Shown: in pieces, positions 53,081 to 63,031 of the stretch
How positions within the stretch are numbered: the first letter of the stretch is position 1
How the letters are laid out: each line of letters starts with the position of its first letter
NCBI RefSeq assembly: GCF_000687755.1
Contig: NZ_JHXN01000001.1
Coordinates: 1 to 64,000, forward strand
From: Taylorella asinigenitalis ATCC 700933
GTDB taxonomy: Bacteria; Pseudomonadota; Gammaproteobacteria; Burkholderiales; Burkholderiaceae_B
DNA length: 64,000 nucleotides
Direction: 5' to 3'
Program-made: the position numbers and the translations under genes
The notes under the pieces: generated by a model
The model's input: only the letters and a program-made list of their open reading frames with translations
What the model was told of the DNA's origin: nothing
The model's database searches: none

Positions 53081-54175
53081 TTAAGCTTTCAGGTAACCGA
53101 AAAGGTCCTTAGGATCTTCTAAATCAGGTACCACAGCAAGAGGTTTCGCAATTCCAAGTTTCATTGCGATATCTTTCATATAACGAATCGCAGAATAATC
53201 TTCTAGTGCGAAGCCCACAGAATCGAAAAGTGTAATTTCATCATCTGATTTGCGTGCATATTTATCGTTTTTGAATAATTCAGAAACGTAGTTGACTTTA
53301 TAGTCATCGCCTTTGTTTTGAATTTCGCCCTCTACACGTGTTTGAGGCTCAAATTCGATATATGTAGTAGTACGATCTAAAATCGCTGGATCAAGTTCAG
53401 TTTTGCCTGGACTATCACCTCCCACAGCATTAATATGCATTCCTGGTTCAATCATTTCATCTTTAAGGATATGAGCTTTAGAATATTCTGCAGTTACCGT
53501 CGTGACGATATCAGCCCCTTTAACGCAATCGGCTACGTTATCAAAAATTTCAGTTTTAATTCCAAATTTCTCTAGGTTTTTTGCGAGCTTTTCACTAGCA
53601 TTTCTGTCTATATCAAATAGAGCAACTTCTGATATACCCAAGATGAAATGGAAGGCTAAAATTTGGAATTCACTCTGACATCCATTCCCTATAATTGCCA
53701 TTCTCTTACTATCTTTTCTAGCAAGGTATTTTGCAACTAACACTGACATAGTTGCAGTTCTAAATGCTGTAGTTAGGGTAAATTCACTAATGACTTCTGG
53801 TTGTCCAGTTTCTGAATCGACTAAAGCTCCAAAAGCAAGAACCGTTGAAAGACCTTTAGCTGGATTGGTAGGGTGACAGTTAACATATTTAAAACTATAT
53901 TGCTCATTATTAGCGATAGGCATAAGCTCTAAAACGCCATTTTTTGCATAGTTTCCTACTCGAGCAATCTTATCGAATTCTTCCCATTTGAGATAATCAT
54001 CGTACATGTACTTTAACATGCCCTCAAATGTTGCTTTCAACCCTTGAGCTTGAATGATTTTAGCTATGTCTTGAGGACTAATATGATAGCTCGGCAAGCT
54101 GCCCTCAATACCAGTTTGTTCAACTTGAGGGTTCATTAATACTTTAGAGGTTTCAGTAATTGTTTGATTAGACAT
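53081..54175 (-). CDS. Ornithine cyclodeaminase / mu-crystallin family protein
   Basis: This 364-residue NAD-dependent enzyme resembles ornithine cyclodeaminase, which converts ornithine to proline and ammonia. MAIIGNGCQSEFQILAFHFILG is the Rossmann loop. LMPIANNEQYSFKYVNCHPTNPAKGLST and HINAVGGDSPGKTELD are substrate-region motifs closely matching bona fide ornithine cyclodeaminases, and the length agrees. Related family members reduce ketimines or act on alanine, so activity needs testing. It is monocistronic with its own terminator. Confidence 0.85.
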   Translation of the reverse strand: MSNQTITETSKVLMNPQVEQTGIEGSLPSYHISPQDIAKIIQAQGLKATFEGMLKYMYDDYLKWEEFDKIARVGNYAKNGVLELMPIANNEQYSFKYVNCHPTNPAKGLSTVLAFGALVDSETGQPEVISEFTLTTAFRTATMSVLVAKYLARKDSKRMAIIGNGCQSEFQILAFHFILGISEVALFDIDRNASEKLAKNLEKFGIKTEIFDNVADCVKGADIVTTVTAEYSKAHILKDEMIEPGMHINAVGGDSPGKTELDPAILDRTTTYIEFEPQTRVEGEIQNKGDDYKVNYVSELFKNDKYARKSDDEITLFDSVGFALEDYSAIRYMKDIAMKLGIAKPLAVVPDLEDPKDLFGYLKA

Positions 54176-54287
54176 AAAACACCAATTGAAAAAAGACTTT
54201 GGAAATTTTAATTATCTAACATTCAAATTAACATTAGTATTAATCTTGATTAGACAAGATTGATTTAAATCAATTTATATAGTATGA

Positions 54288-54788
54288 CTATTTGAAAAGT
54301 GCCCTATTTGGTAGACGTCGCTTACTAAATATTCCAGCTAAAGATAGTAGTGCTATAAGTGCAAAAACCATCAAAGCCCATAGGACATATTCAATTCCAA
54401 ATAAATCCACACTAGCGTCAAGGCATGAAGCATAAATACCAAATACCTCAGGTAGCAACTTATCAAGACCAAGCCACTGTGACACAATCTTATCTGCAAG
54501 GGTTAAATCGCATGAGAATGACTTATTTGCGACTGTATATTGATATACGGTGGCAATGACCCCGAGTACAGCCAATACAAATGTCATAAATGTTCCGAAT
54601 TTTTTAGCCCCATGAGATGAGAAAAAATTAAATACAACAGCAAATATAAATATTAATATGAATATTAGTCTAGCTAAAACGCACCACGCACATGGACGCA
54701 TGTCCCAGTAGTACTGAGTAAAAAGAGCAAAACCCACGGATAAGACGCATAAAATAGAAATTATATTTAGGATGCTGCGTGTTCTCAT
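54288..54788 (-). CDS. dsbB: Disulfide bond formation protein DsbB
   Basis: This 166-residue four-helix inner-membrane protein reoxidizes DsbA and passes electrons to quinone. Cys33 and Cys36 in MRPCAWCVLARLIF form the quinone-proximal pair. Cys93 and Cys122 in the second periplasmic loop form the DsbA-contacting pair. It follows marC on the minus strand with 28 bases between, so the two may share a transcript. Confidence 0.94.
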   Translation of the reverse strand: MRTRSILNIISILCVLSVGFALFTQYYWDMRPCAWCVLARLIFILIFIFAVVFNFFSSHGAKKFGTFMTFVLAVLGVIATVYQYTVANKSFSCDLTLADKIVSQWLGLDKLLPEVFGIYASCLDASVDLFGIEYVLWALMVFALIALLSLAGIFSKRRLPNRALFK

Positions 54789-54816
54789 TATTAATGTTTT
54801 ATTAAAAATGTTTTAT

Positions 54817-55494
54817 CTATTGTATATCATTATTCAATATTAGGATAAATTCGTGTAATCCAGTCCACAAGATTTGAACGCCGATACACAAAAGTATAAA
54901 CGCACTTAAGCGCATAAAAATTACTGTACCTTGATTACCTAATCTATGAAGTAATTCTGCAGCAAAGTAAAGACTAACAAAAATAGCCAATCCTACGCCT
55001 ACGGCCCCCAATATAGTTCCAATAATATTAGCCAGAAGCACCAAATCAAATGTTGAATATGAAAATGAAGTACCTAATGTGATAGCCGCAGCAACGGATC
55101 CTGGTCCACAAGTAATTGGAAATGTAAGAGGGTAGAATGCGTTGCTTTTAGCTTTATCTAAAGTGTATGTTTCAGCAGAAATATCATGAATACCTGTGTC
55201 AGGGTCTTCAGCATTTAATAACTTCCATGCCGCACCAATAACAAGTAAACCACCAGCAATCCTTACAGCTGGAATAGAAATTCCAAGTGCAAATAAAACC
55301 AATTTCCCGAGAAACGTAGCCACAACAACGATAAATATGGCATTGATTGCAACTTTTTTGGCTAAGATTTTACGAGTTTTATTACTCGCACCAGTAGTAA
55401 GAGACCAGAAAATAGGAGCAACCCCAGGCGGATTTACAATGGGCAATATCGTACCCACAACTAACAAAAAGCTTCCAAGAATAATACTAAACAT
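54817..55494 (-). CDS. MarC-family membrane protein
   Basis: This 225-residue protein has six helices and the family pattern ILPIVNPPGVAPIFWSLTTG near the N-terminus and NAFYPLTFPITCGPGSVAAAITLG in the middle. MarC proteins were linked to antibiotic resistance by name only and their substrate is unknown. It lies 14 bases downstream of glnD and upstream of dsbB on the minus strand. Confidence 0.88.
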   Translation of the reverse strand: MFSIILGSFLLVVGTILPIVNPPGVAPIFWSLTTGASNKTRKILAKKVAINAIFIVVVATFLGKLVLFALGISIPAVRIAGGLLVIGAAWKLLNAEDPDTGIHDISAETYTLDKAKSNAFYPLTFPITCGPGSVAAAITLGTSFSYSTFDLVLLANIIGTILGAVGVGLAIFVSLYFAAELLHRLGNQGTVIFMRLSAFILLCIGVQILWTGLHEFILILNNDIQ

Positions 55495-55508
55495 ATCTTT
55501 GTTTTAAG

Positions 55509-58061
55509 CTAGGGAATAATAGATTGAAGGTATAGGTATATTTCATCAATAAGTTTATTTCTAAAAGACTCTTCATAAAGTTTCTCGCTGCTAATTAGAA
55601 AAACGTCCTCCACCCTCTGGCCCAAAGTTAAAATTTTGGCCATCTCGAGGTTAATTTCGTTTGAATCGAGCAGCTTGGCAATATGATACAAAATTCCTGG
55701 CCTATCGTTTGAAATTATAGTCATTACGAACGATGAACTATCGTTTTTTTGCTCAATATTAACTTCTGGACGTATTGGAAAGACCTTCATACGTCGCATC
55801 TCTTTATTAATTGGTAAACTTTGCTCAGGTATAACACTATCCTTTGAAGTGGCAATATCCTCGCTTAAGGCCTCTTCTATAAATTTAACCTTATCCCTGT
55901 ACATCTCAGTATAAGGGCCAAATTCACAAATAATAGTATCTAATGCAAAGCCATTTGTAGACGTATGAATTTTTGCATCAAGAATATTTATCTTATGTTT
56001 ATGAAAAAAGCCTAGAATATCTAAAAAGAGGCGAGGTCTATCTTTAGCCCAAATACCGACCCTGAAATGATCATCTGACAATGATTCACAAAATACAAGA
56101 GGCAGTGCCTTCGATTTTGCATTTAGAATTGAATTTGCGTGCCATGCAATAACTTGAGCTTCATTGCGATAGAAATAATCCGCCCCAAAACTGCCCCATA
56201 ATTCTTGGATACTCTTTTTATAATTTTGGTCTTCAGATTCAAAATCTATAAAATTTAAAGCCTCATTTTTTCTGGTGGCAATGTTCCCGCCCTCAACTTC
56301 TTCGCTCTCTTTATGAATAAATTGCGATGCCTGCTCATATAGCTTATCGATAAGATTGGCTCTCCAGCTATTCCAAAGCTTAGGATTTGTGCCTTTTATA
56401 TCCGCAATGGTCAGCAAATATAGAGCATTTAAATATCGAATATTTTTTATTGAATTTACAAATTCAAGTACTATTTCAGGGTGGCTTGTATCCTTTTTCT
56501 GAGCATAAGTTGACATTAATAAATGATTGCGAACAAGAAAAACCAATAGTTCTCTATCAGCTTCATCTAATCCAATTCGAATGGCATATTCAGATATATC
56601 CTGTGCACCTAATTCTGAATGGTCGCCGCCTCGACCTTTAGCAATATCATGAAAAATAGCGGCAATATAAAGTAGCCAAGAATTAGAAAAATCTCGCATT
56701 ATTTTTGCTGCCAATGGATGGTCGTTGTCGTACTCTGGCATAGTAAAACGTCTTAAAAATTTAATTACCTGCAAAGTATGCTGATCAACTGTGTATGCAT
56801 GATATAAGTCGTATTGCATTTGTCCAGATATATTATTGAACTGAGGTATTATTCTGTGAAGAACTTTAAATTTATCTAGCCTGCGTATTGTTCTTACAAT
56901 GCCTTCTGGATAACTTAAGATTTGAATAAAAATCTGATTTATATCTTTTCTTTCTATAACATCAGCATCAATTAATTTTCTATGACTCCAAATCTGTCTT
57001 TGTAGTTCAAGAGAAAAATCATTAATATCGGCCTTTGTTTGTAAATAATAAAATGCCTTAAGAATAAGTTCAGGAACCTTTTTAAAGGTATCTGCATGTT
57101 TCAATTTAAGAAAATTATTCTCAAGTACAAAATTTTCATCCAAACTTATAACTTCTTTTTCTTCTGATTCATTAATTTGAAGTTCTAGGGCTTTAATAAA
57201 AAATTCTGTAATTAAAATTACCTGTGAAGAAACCTTATAGTAGGATTGCATAAAGGGTTCTGAAGGGCGCCTGCCTTCTTGTAATTTATCGAAGAAAATA
57301 GCCACCTCATCCTGCAAATGAAATAGCAACCGATCGTCTGCTTTTTTGTTTAAAAGGTGCAATAATATTCTTAACCTATTAAAATCTTCCTCACATATCG
57401 CTAAAACTTTTGCCTCTTTGCTCGATAGCAAATTGGCCTCGACCAATGCGTCCCAATCTGGTTTGAGTCCATTAGATAATGCAAGCCATTTAACTAAATC
57501 AAGATCACGCAACGCTCCAGGTGCATCCTTACAGTTTGGCTCTAAAGCATATGGTGAATTATCGTATTTTTCGTGACGGCGATTTCTTTCAATTATTTTC
57601 TTATAAAAAAACTTCTTCGAATCGTGTCCATTTTGGATTTTGGATTTAACACTTTTATATTTTTCAGTTGATCCGTATAAATATCTTGCAGTTAATATAC
57701 TAGTCTCAAGCATATTATCTGTGGCAATACTCTCGTGAACACTCTTTTCTGTGTGAACTAGTGGCGAAATTTTTATTCCTAAGTTCCATACTTCAGAAAA
57801 AAAATTTTCTATCTGTTGTTGGTTTATAGATTCTTCTGGAACTAGTATCAATAAGTCAATATCTGAAAATGGAAATAATTCGCCCGCTCCATAGCGCCCG
57901 ACGGCTAATACTGTATATTCGTTTGGATTTAATTTCTCATTTGCAATATGCAAAATCTCTTGGTCGATTAGTGATGACCAAAGAGATAGATATTCTTTTG
58001 GGCTTAAGTCCTTATTAAGAAACTTAGAATCTAATGTTTCACGCTTCTTAAGCAGTTCCAT
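55509..58061 (-). CDS. glnD: PII uridylyltransferase / uridylyl-removing enzyme
   Basis: This 850-residue nitrogen sensor adds UMP to PII proteins or removes it, according to glutamine. The nucleotidyltransferase motif is VGRYGAGELFPFSDIDLLIL. The HD hydrolase (about 430-550) has HTLQVIKFLRRF and IAAIFHDIAKGRGGDHSELGA. Two ACT domains end the protein (about 670-850), with DRPRLFLDILGFFHKHKINILDAKIHT and SNDRPGILYHIAKLLDSNEINLEMAKI. It lies 3 bases downstream of map, a common pairing. Confidence 0.96.
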   Translation of the reverse strand: MELLKKRETLDSKFLNKDLSPKEYLSLWSSLIDQEILHIANEKLNPNEYTVLAVGRYGAGELFPFSDIDLLILVPEESINQQQIENFFSEVWNLGIKISPLVHTEKSVHESIATDNMLETSILTARYLYGSTEKYKSVKSKIQNGHDSKKFFYKKIIERNRRHEKYDNSPYALEPNCKDAPGALRDLDLVKWLALSNGLKPDWDALVEANLLSSKEAKVLAICEEDFNRLRILLHLLNKKADDRLLFHLQDEVAIFFDKLQEGRRPSEPFMQSYYKVSSQVILITEFFIKALELQINESEEKEVISLDENFVLENNFLKLKHADTFKKVPELILKAFYYLQTKADINDFSLELQRQIWSHRKLIDADVIERKDINQIFIQILSYPEGIVRTIRRLDKFKVLHRIIPQFNNISGQMQYDLYHAYTVDQHTLQVIKFLRRFTMPEYDNDHPLAAKIMRDFSNSWLLYIAAIFHDIAKGRGGDHSELGAQDISEYAIRIGLDEADRELLVFLVRNHLLMSTYAQKKDTSHPEIVLEFVNSIKNIRYLNALYLLTIADIKGTNPKLWNSWRANLIDKLYEQASQFIHKESEEVEGGNIATRKNEALNFIDFESEDQNYKKSIQELWGSFGADYFYRNEAQVIAWHANSILNAKSKALPLVFCESLSDDHFRVGIWAKDRPRLFLDILGFFHKHKINILDAKIHTSTNGFALDTIICEFGPYTEMYRDKVKFIEEALSEDIATSKDSVIPEQSLPINKEMRRMKVFPIRPEVNIEQKNDSSSFVMTIISNDRPGILYHIAKLLDSNEINLEMAKILTLGQRVEDVFLISSEKLYEESFRNKLIDEIYLYLQSIIP

Positions 58062-58064
58062 AAA

Positions 58065-58865
58065 TCAAGATTTAATAGATTCAGGAGGAGGGCGTACCCC
58101 ATCGGATAGGGTTAAAACCTCATATCCATCTTTAGTAACTCTAATTGAGTGTTCCCATTGGGCTGATAGGCTTCTATCTTTTGTAACGACAGTCCATCCA
58201 TCAGATAATACTTTGCATTGATACGCCCCAGCATTAATCATTGGTTCGATTGTAAAGGTAAGTCCTTCTACAAGTTCTATTCCAGTTCCTTTTTTGCCGT
58301 AGTGCAAAACCATAGGGTCATCATGAAATACTCTACCAACACCATGGCCACAATAATCTCTGACCACAGAAAATCCTTTGGATTGAACGTAATTTTGAAT
58401 TGCAAAACCAATATCACCCAAATGAGCACCAGGTTTAACCTGACTAATACCTAACCACATAGCCTCAAATGCAGTCTCAGATAGCAATTTTGCTCTTAGA
58501 GAGGGTTCACCTATTAAGAACATTCTACTTGTATCACCAAACCAACCATCCTTAATAATGGTGACATCTATATTCATAATATCTCCATTTTTAAGTTGCT
58601 TTTCATTTGGAATTCCGTGACATACTACATTATTTATCGATGTACATATGCTTGATGGAAAAGGTGGGTGTCCCTTTGGACCATAACCTATGGTAGCAGA
58701 TTGGACATGAAGAACATCGTTGATATATTCTATAGTAAGATTATCTAAAGTTTTTGTTGTAACACCTTCCTTTACGTAAGGGGTTAGGAAGTCAAGTATT
58801 TTAGCCGCATCTTCACACGCAGCTTTCATGCCAGAAATATCAGAGTGTTCAAGTAGAATTTGCAT
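58065..58865 (-). CDS. map: Methionine aminopeptidase type I
   Basis: This 266-residue metalloenzyme removes the initiator Met. The five metal ligands are in MNIDVTIIKDGWFGDTSRMF (two Asp), GHGVGRVFHDDP (His), FTIEPMINAG (Glu) and SAQWEHSIRVT (Glu). VCHGIPNEKQLKNGDI has the substrate His. It diverges from rpsB across 238 bases, as in many proteobacteria, and is probably co-transcribed with glnD. Confidence 0.96.
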   Translation of the reverse strand: MQILLEHSDISGMKAACEDAAKILDFLTPYVKEGVTTKTLDNLTIEYINDVLHVQSATIGYGPKGHPPFPSSICTSINNVVCHGIPNEKQLKNGDIMNIDVTIIKDGWFGDTSRMFLIGEPSLRAKLLSETAFEAMWLGISQVKPGAHLGDIGFAIQNYVQSKGFSVVRDYCGHGVGRVFHDDPMVLHYGKKGTGIELVEGLTFTIEPMINAGAYQCKVLSDGWTVVTKDRSLSAQWEHSIRVTKDGYEVLTLSDGVRPPPESIKS

Positions 58866-59103
58866 AAAAAGCTTGATTTTTATAGAAAATTATGAGAAAA
58901 TTATAATCTTTAATTTTTTAAAAATACATAAAAATTTTAGGTTTAAGTTTAGGGATATAAAAGGAATTAAACTTAAATTTAAACGTATTTTTAGATTTTT
59001 TGATTTTATTATTTAACTCGGATCTACTCAATCTTAAGGGTGTTTGATATAAAAATTAAAATTCCAAACCTTGAGTAATCCTATAACCCTTTAGGAGAAA
59101 TTT
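58866..59103 (+). promoter_or_regulatory. Divergent promoter/leader region between map and rpsB
   Basis: This very AT-rich 238-bp gap must carry the promoters of map and of the rpsB-tsf operon. AGGAG at 59093-59097 is the rpsB ribosome-binding site. A short open frame at 58828-59016 lacks a ribosome-binding site and has random low-complexity composition, so it is not called. An S2-binding leader is plausible but I cannot draw it with confidence. Confidence 0.5.
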
Positions 59104-59895
59104 ATGTCACTTATGCGTGATATGCTTGAAGCTGGTGTTCATTTTGGCCACCAAACACGTTACTGGAATCCTAAGATGGCTCCTTTCATCTTTGGTCAAC
59201 GTAACAAAATTCACATTATCAACTTAGAAAAAACAATTGAAAAATACCTAGAAGCACTAGCTTTTATTCGCAAAACAGCGGCTAGGGGAGAGGATATTCT
59301 ATTTGTTGGTACAAAACGTTCAGCTAAGGATATTATCGCTGAGGAAGCTACTCGTGCTGGTATGCCATACGTTAATAATCGTTGGTTAGGTGGCATGATG
59401 ACTAATTTCAAAACTGTTCGTAGCTCTATTAAACGATTAAAAGATATGGAAACCGCTCAAAATGACGGTTCTCTTGAAAGACTATCTAAAAAAGAAGCTT
59501 TAGATTTCAATCGTGATTTGGAAAAATTAAACAAATCCATAGGCGGTATCAAAGATATGGCTAGATTGCCATCAGCACTTTTTATTATTGACGTTGGCTA
59601 TCATAAAATTGCAATTCAAGAAGCTCGCACTTTGGGTATACCTGTTGTAGCTGTAGTTGATACTAACCACTCACCTGAGGGTATTGATTTTATTATCCCA
59701 GGAAACGACGACTCTTCTAGGGCTGTTCAAATTTATGCTGAGGGCGTAGCTAATGCAGTTTTAGAGGGTCGTGAGCAAAGATTAAATGGAGTAGTTGAAG
59801 AGATTCAATCTGAGGATTTTGATTCTGAAGAACCAGTTGAGACTAACTCAGAGGACTATTCTGAGGAAAATTCTGAATCATCAGATGCTGAATAA
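59104..59895 (+). CDS. rpsB: 30S ribosomal protein S2
   Basis: This 263-residue S2 begins [31 protein letters not shown] and has the [20 protein letters not shown] and [31 protein letters not shown] signatures. The family is usually near 240 residues. Here the last ~35 residues form a Glu/Asp/Ser-rich acidic tail ([23 protein letters not shown]...). It is the first gene of rpsB-tsf, with a hairpin between the two genes. Confidence 0.97.
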   Translation: MSLMRDMLEAGVHFGHQTRYWNPKMAPFIFGQRNKIHIINLEKTIEKYLEALAFIRKTAARGEDILFVGTKRSAKDIIAEEATRAGMPYVNNRWLGGMMTNFKTVRSSIKRLKDMETAQNDGSLERLSKKEALDFNRDLEKLNKSIGGIKDMARLPSALFIIDVGYHKIAIQEARTLGIPVVAVVDTNHSPEGIDFIIPGNDDSSRAVQIYAEGVANAVLEGREQRLNGVVEEIQSEDFDSEEPVETNSEDYSEENSESSDAE

Positions 59896-59933
59896 GTTCT
59901 GTTAAAGAATTTTGACTAACACTAAAAAGTAAT

Positions 59934-59966
59934 AATATTCGGCTATCATTGGTAGCCGATATTTTT
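59934..59966 (+). terminator. Hairpin between rpsB and tsf
   Basis: TCGGCTA (59939-59945) pairs with TAGCCGA (59953-59959), followed by TATTTTT. It may act as a partial terminator that lowers tsf expression relative to rpsB. Confidence 0.65.
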
Positions 59967-59998
59967 AAGAAAACACTAGAAAATTAATTGGAGTATAT

Positions 59999-60877
59999 AT
60001 GGCTGAAATTACTGCAAGTATGGTTAAAGACCTACGCGAAAAAACTGATGCACCTATGATGGAGTGCAAAAAAGCCCTTACTGAAGCTGATGGGGATATG
60101 GCACGTGCTGAAGAAATTCTTCGCGTCAAATTAGGTAATAAAGCTACTAAAGCAGCTTCACGCGTTACTGCAGAGGGCTTAATTGGTGAATACGTAACTG
60201 ATGGCCAAAATGGTCATGTTGGTACTCAAGTGGAAGTTAACTGTGAGACTGACTTTGTAGCTAAAAATCCTGAATTTATTGAATTCGTTCAAAATTTAGC
60301 TAAATTAGTTGCTACTGAAAACCCTTCAGATGTTTCTGCATTAAATGATCTTAAACTTGGCAGCGGTACAGTTGAATCTACTCGCACAGATTTAGTAGGT
60401 AAAATCGGCGAGAATATGACTATTCGTAGATTTCACAGAGTAGAAACCAATGATAAAATTGCCACTTATAACCACGGTGGCCGTATCGGTGTTATGGTTG
60501 AATATTCAGGTGATGATTCAGTGGGTAAAGATCTTGCTATGCATATCGCAGCTACTAAACCTAAAGCTTTAGATCAATCAGGTATTAATGAGTCAGATCT
60601 TGAATCAGAGCGTAAAGTAGCTTCAGAAAAAGCTCAAGAGTCTGGTAAACCAGCTGAAATTGTTGAAAAAATGGTTCAAGGTGCCATTACTAAATTCTTA
60701 AAAGAGAATACACTTTTAGGTCAACCTTTCGTTAAAAACGATAAGCAAACTGTCGAGCAAATGCTTAAAGAGAAGGGTGCTTCAATTAAGTCATACAATA
60801 TATTTATCGTTGGTGAAGGAATTGAGAAGGCTCAAACTAATTTTGCTGAAGAAGTTGCTTCAATGACTAGATCGTAA
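59999..60877 (+). CDS. tsf: Elongation factor Ts
   Basis: This 292-residue nucleotide-exchange factor for EF-Tu has an N-terminal UBA-like domain with [24 protein letters not shown]. The core has [13 protein letters not shown], which contacts EF-Tu, and [16 protein letters not shown] is 6-7 bases before the ATG. It is followed almost at once by a CATTGCCA word and a strong terminator. Confidence 0.97.
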   Translation: MAEITASMVKDLREKTDAPMMECKKALTEADGDMARAEEILRVKLGNKATKAASRVTAEGLIGEYVTDGQNGHVGTQVEVNCETDFVAKNPEFIEFVQNLAKLVATENPSDVSALNDLKLGSGTVESTRTDLVGKIGENMTIRRFHRVETNDKIATYNHGGRIGVMVEYSGDDSVGKDLAMHIAATKPKALDQSGINESDLESERKVASEKAQESGKPAEIVEKMVQGAITKFLKENTLLGQPFVKNDKQTVEQMLKEKGASIKSYNIFIVGEGIEKAQTNFAEEVASMTRS

Positions 60878-60903
60878 GCATTGCCACTTTATAGCTATGT
60901 TTC

Positions 60904-60930
60904 TCCCCCAGATTTACTGGGGGATTTTTA
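60904..60930 (+). terminator. Rho-independent terminator of rpsB-tsf
   Basis: TCCCCCAG (60904-60911) pairs with CTGGGGGA (60917-60924) around ATTTA, followed by five T. Confidence 0.92.
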
Positions 60931-60990
60931 TATGCAATCGCAATGTATAACTGTTAAAATGTCAGATAATTTTTTTCAAGAATTAGTCAT

Positions 60991-61704
60991 ATGGCGGATA
61001 AATTTAAGCGTGTTCTATTGAAGCTATCTGGTGAGGCTTTGATGGGAGAAGATTCTTTCGGAATAAATAGGTCCACCATTTCCCGCATGGCCGAAGAAAT
61101 TGCTCAAGTTACTAAACTTGGAGTGGAATTGGCCATAGTTATTGGTGGGGGAAATATATTTAGAGGCATTGCCCCAGGGGCTCAAGGAATGGATAGAGCT
61201 ACAGCTGATTATATGGGTATGCTTGCAACTGTTATGAATGCATTGGCACTACAAGATGCACTTAAATCCTTCGGAGTAGTCTCTAGAGTTCAATCAGCAC
61301 TTAATATAGAACAAGTTATTGAACCTTATATTAGGCCTAAAGCTCTAAGATATCTAGAAGAGAAAAAAGTTGTAATTTTTGCCGCAGGAACTGGAAATCC
61401 ATTTTTTACTACAGATACGGCTGCTGCTCTCAGAGGAGCTGAAATAGGTGCTCAAATCGTTTTGAAAGCAACAAAAGTAGATGGGATTTATACTGCTGAT
61501 CCTAAGAAAGATTCTTCTGCAACTAGATATTCAAGCATAACTTTTGATGAAGCTTTATCTAAAAAGCTAGAAATTATGGATGCGACTGCATTTGCATTAT
61601 GTCGTGATCAGAAACTTCCTATTAAAGTTTTTTCTATTAACAAACCTGGTGCTCTTCAAAGAGTTGTTCTCGGTGAAGATGAAGGTACCTTGGTTCACAT
61701 TTAA
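60991..61704 (+). CDS. pyrH: UMP kinase
   Basis: This 237-residue amino-acid-kinase-fold enzyme makes UDP from [34 protein letters not shown] and [20 protein letters not shown] are the phosphate- and UMP-binding segments, and [16 protein letters not shown] belongs to the ATP site. The length equals that of the gram-negative enzyme. It starts the pyrH-frr-uppS-cdsA-dxr run, with frr 12 bases later. Confidence 0.97.
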   Translation: MADKFKRVLLKLSGEALMGEDSFGINRSTISRMAEEIAQVTKLGVELAIVIGGGNIFRGIAPGAQGMDRATADYMGMLATVMNALALQDALKSFGVVSRVQSALNIEQVIEPYIRPKALRYLEEKKVVIFAAGTGNPFFTTDTAAALRGAEIGAQIVLKATKVDGIYTADPKKDSSATRYSSITFDEALSKKLEIMDATAFALCRDQKLPIKVFSINKPGALQRVVLGEDEGTLVHI

Positions 61705-61716
61705 TCAGAGGATTTT

Positions 61717-62277
61717 ATGAGTATTACTTCTATAACGGCTTCTGCCGAATCTAGAATGAACAAGTCTATTGAAAGTTTAAAAACGAATCTTTCAAAAATC
61801 CGCACTGGCCGTGCACATGCAGGCATTCTTGATCATGTATCCGTAGATTACTATGGTTCATTAGTTCCAATTTCTCAAGTAGCGAATGTTTCTGTAGTTG
61901 ATGCAAGAACTTTAAGCGTTCAGCCATGGGAGAAAAATATGGCTGGTCCTATCGATAAAGCGATTAGAGAATCTGACTTAGGTTTGAATCCTATTACTTT
62001 AGGTGAGTCTATTCGTGTTCCTATGCCAGCACTCACAGAAGAGCGTCGTCGAGATCTTACTAAAGTGGTTAGAGCTGAAGGCGAGGATGCAAAAGTTGCG
62101 ATACGTAATTTGCGTCGTGATAGCAACGATACGCTTAAAAAGCTTCTTAAAGATAAAGAAATTTCTGAAGATGATGATCGTCGTGCACAAGAGGTCATTC
62201 AAAAAATGACTGATAAATATGTAGGTGAGATTGATAAGATAATTTCAGAAAAAGAAGCTGAAATTATGAAAGTCTAA
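61717..62277 (+). CDS. frr: Ribosome recycling factor
   Basis: This 186-residue factor splits post-termination ribosomes with [31 protein letters not shown] and [26 protein letters not shown] are diagnostic, and [30 protein letters not shown] forms the long helix. GAGG precedes the ATG by about 8 bases. uppS follows after 4 bases. Confidence 0.97.
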   Translation: MSITSITASAESRMNKSIESLKTNLSKIRTGRAHAGILDHVSVDYYGSLVPISQVANVSVVDARTLSVQPWEKNMAGPIDKAIRESDLGLNPITLGESIRVPMPALTEERRRDLTKVVRAEGEDAKVAIRNLRRDSNDTLKKLLKDKEISEDDDRRAQEVIQKMTDKYVGEIDKIISEKEAEIMKV

Positions 62278-62281
62278 CCTA

Positions 62282-63028
62282 ATGTTAAATCAAAGTTCTA
62301 CTCTCCAAGTCCCAACTTCAAATAGAATACCCAAACACATTGCCATCATAATGGATGGCAATGGCAGATGGGCTCAAAACAGAAATCTACCAAGAACTTC
62401 AGGTCATGTGAAGGGCGTGCAGTCTGTTAGAAATGCTGTTGAATTCTGTATTAAGTTTGGTGTATCTTATTTAACTATTTATGCCTTTAGCTCTGAAAAT
62501 TGGCGTCGTCCTCAAAATGAAGTCAATTTATTAATGAAGCTATTTAAAAAAGTGCTTACTAATGAGGTTTCAAAACTTCATAAAAATAATATCCGCCTTA
62601 GGATTATTGGAGATCGAACTGCATTTACTAATGATATACAAACTCTTATGCAAAAAGCTGAGGAATTGACTCAAAATAACTCTACTTTATGCGTAAATAT
62701 TTGTGCGAATTATGGCGGTAGATGGGATATTTTGAATGCCATAAATAATTTGATTAAACATAATAACTATAAATTTAATACTGAACCAATTAAGGAAGAA
62801 GATCTAGCCCCATTTATAGCTCTTAATGATATACCAGAGCCAGATTTGTGCATTAGGACAGGGGGAGAATATAGGCTTTCGAACTTTCTTTTGTGGCAGA
62901 CGGCTTATAGCGAATTATATTTCACTAATAAGTTTTGGCCCGATATGAAGGTTTCTGATTTTGAGGAGGCTCTCAAAGATTTTCAATCCAGGGAGAGACG
63001 GTTTGGTATGACTTCTGATCAAGTTTAG
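62282..63028 (+). CDS. uppS: Undecaprenyl diphosphate synthase
   Basis: This 248-residue cis-prenyltransferase makes the C55 carrier for cell-wall and LPS synthesis. HIAIIMDGNGRWAQ carries the catalytic Asp25. YLTIYAFSSENWRRPQNEV and DLCIRTGGEYRLSNFLLWQTAYSELYF are the other conserved regions. The codons for the catalytic motif contain two oppositely oriented copies of the repeated 8-base word (see repeats). It is tightly linked to frr and cdsA. Confidence 0.96.
   Translation: MLNQSSTLQVPTSNRIPKHIAIIMDGNGRWAQNRNLPRTSGHVKGVQSVRNAVEFCIKFGVSYLTIYAFSSENWRRPQNEVNLLMKLFKKVLTNEVSKLHKNNIRLRIIGDRTAFTNDIQTLMQKAEELTQNNSTLCVNICANYGGRWDILNAINNLIKHNNYKFNTEPIKEEDLAPFIALNDIPEPDLCIRTGGEYRLSNFLLWQTAYSELYFTNKFWPDMKVSDFEEALKDFQSRERRFGMTSDQV
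62338..62363 (+). repeat. Perfect 10-bp inverted repeat made of two CATTGCCA words in uppS
   Basis: CATTGCCATC (62338-62347) and GATGGCAATG (62354-62363) flank ATAATG. The hairpin lies 56 bases into the uppS reading frame and encodes part of the catalytic IAIIMDGNG motif. Confidence 0.85.
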
Positions 63029-63031
63029 AAA

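Noticed and set aside
58828-59016. Short open frame upstream of rpsB
   Set aside because: It overlaps the map start, lacks a ribosome-binding site and has AT-driven Phe/Lys/Ile composition.
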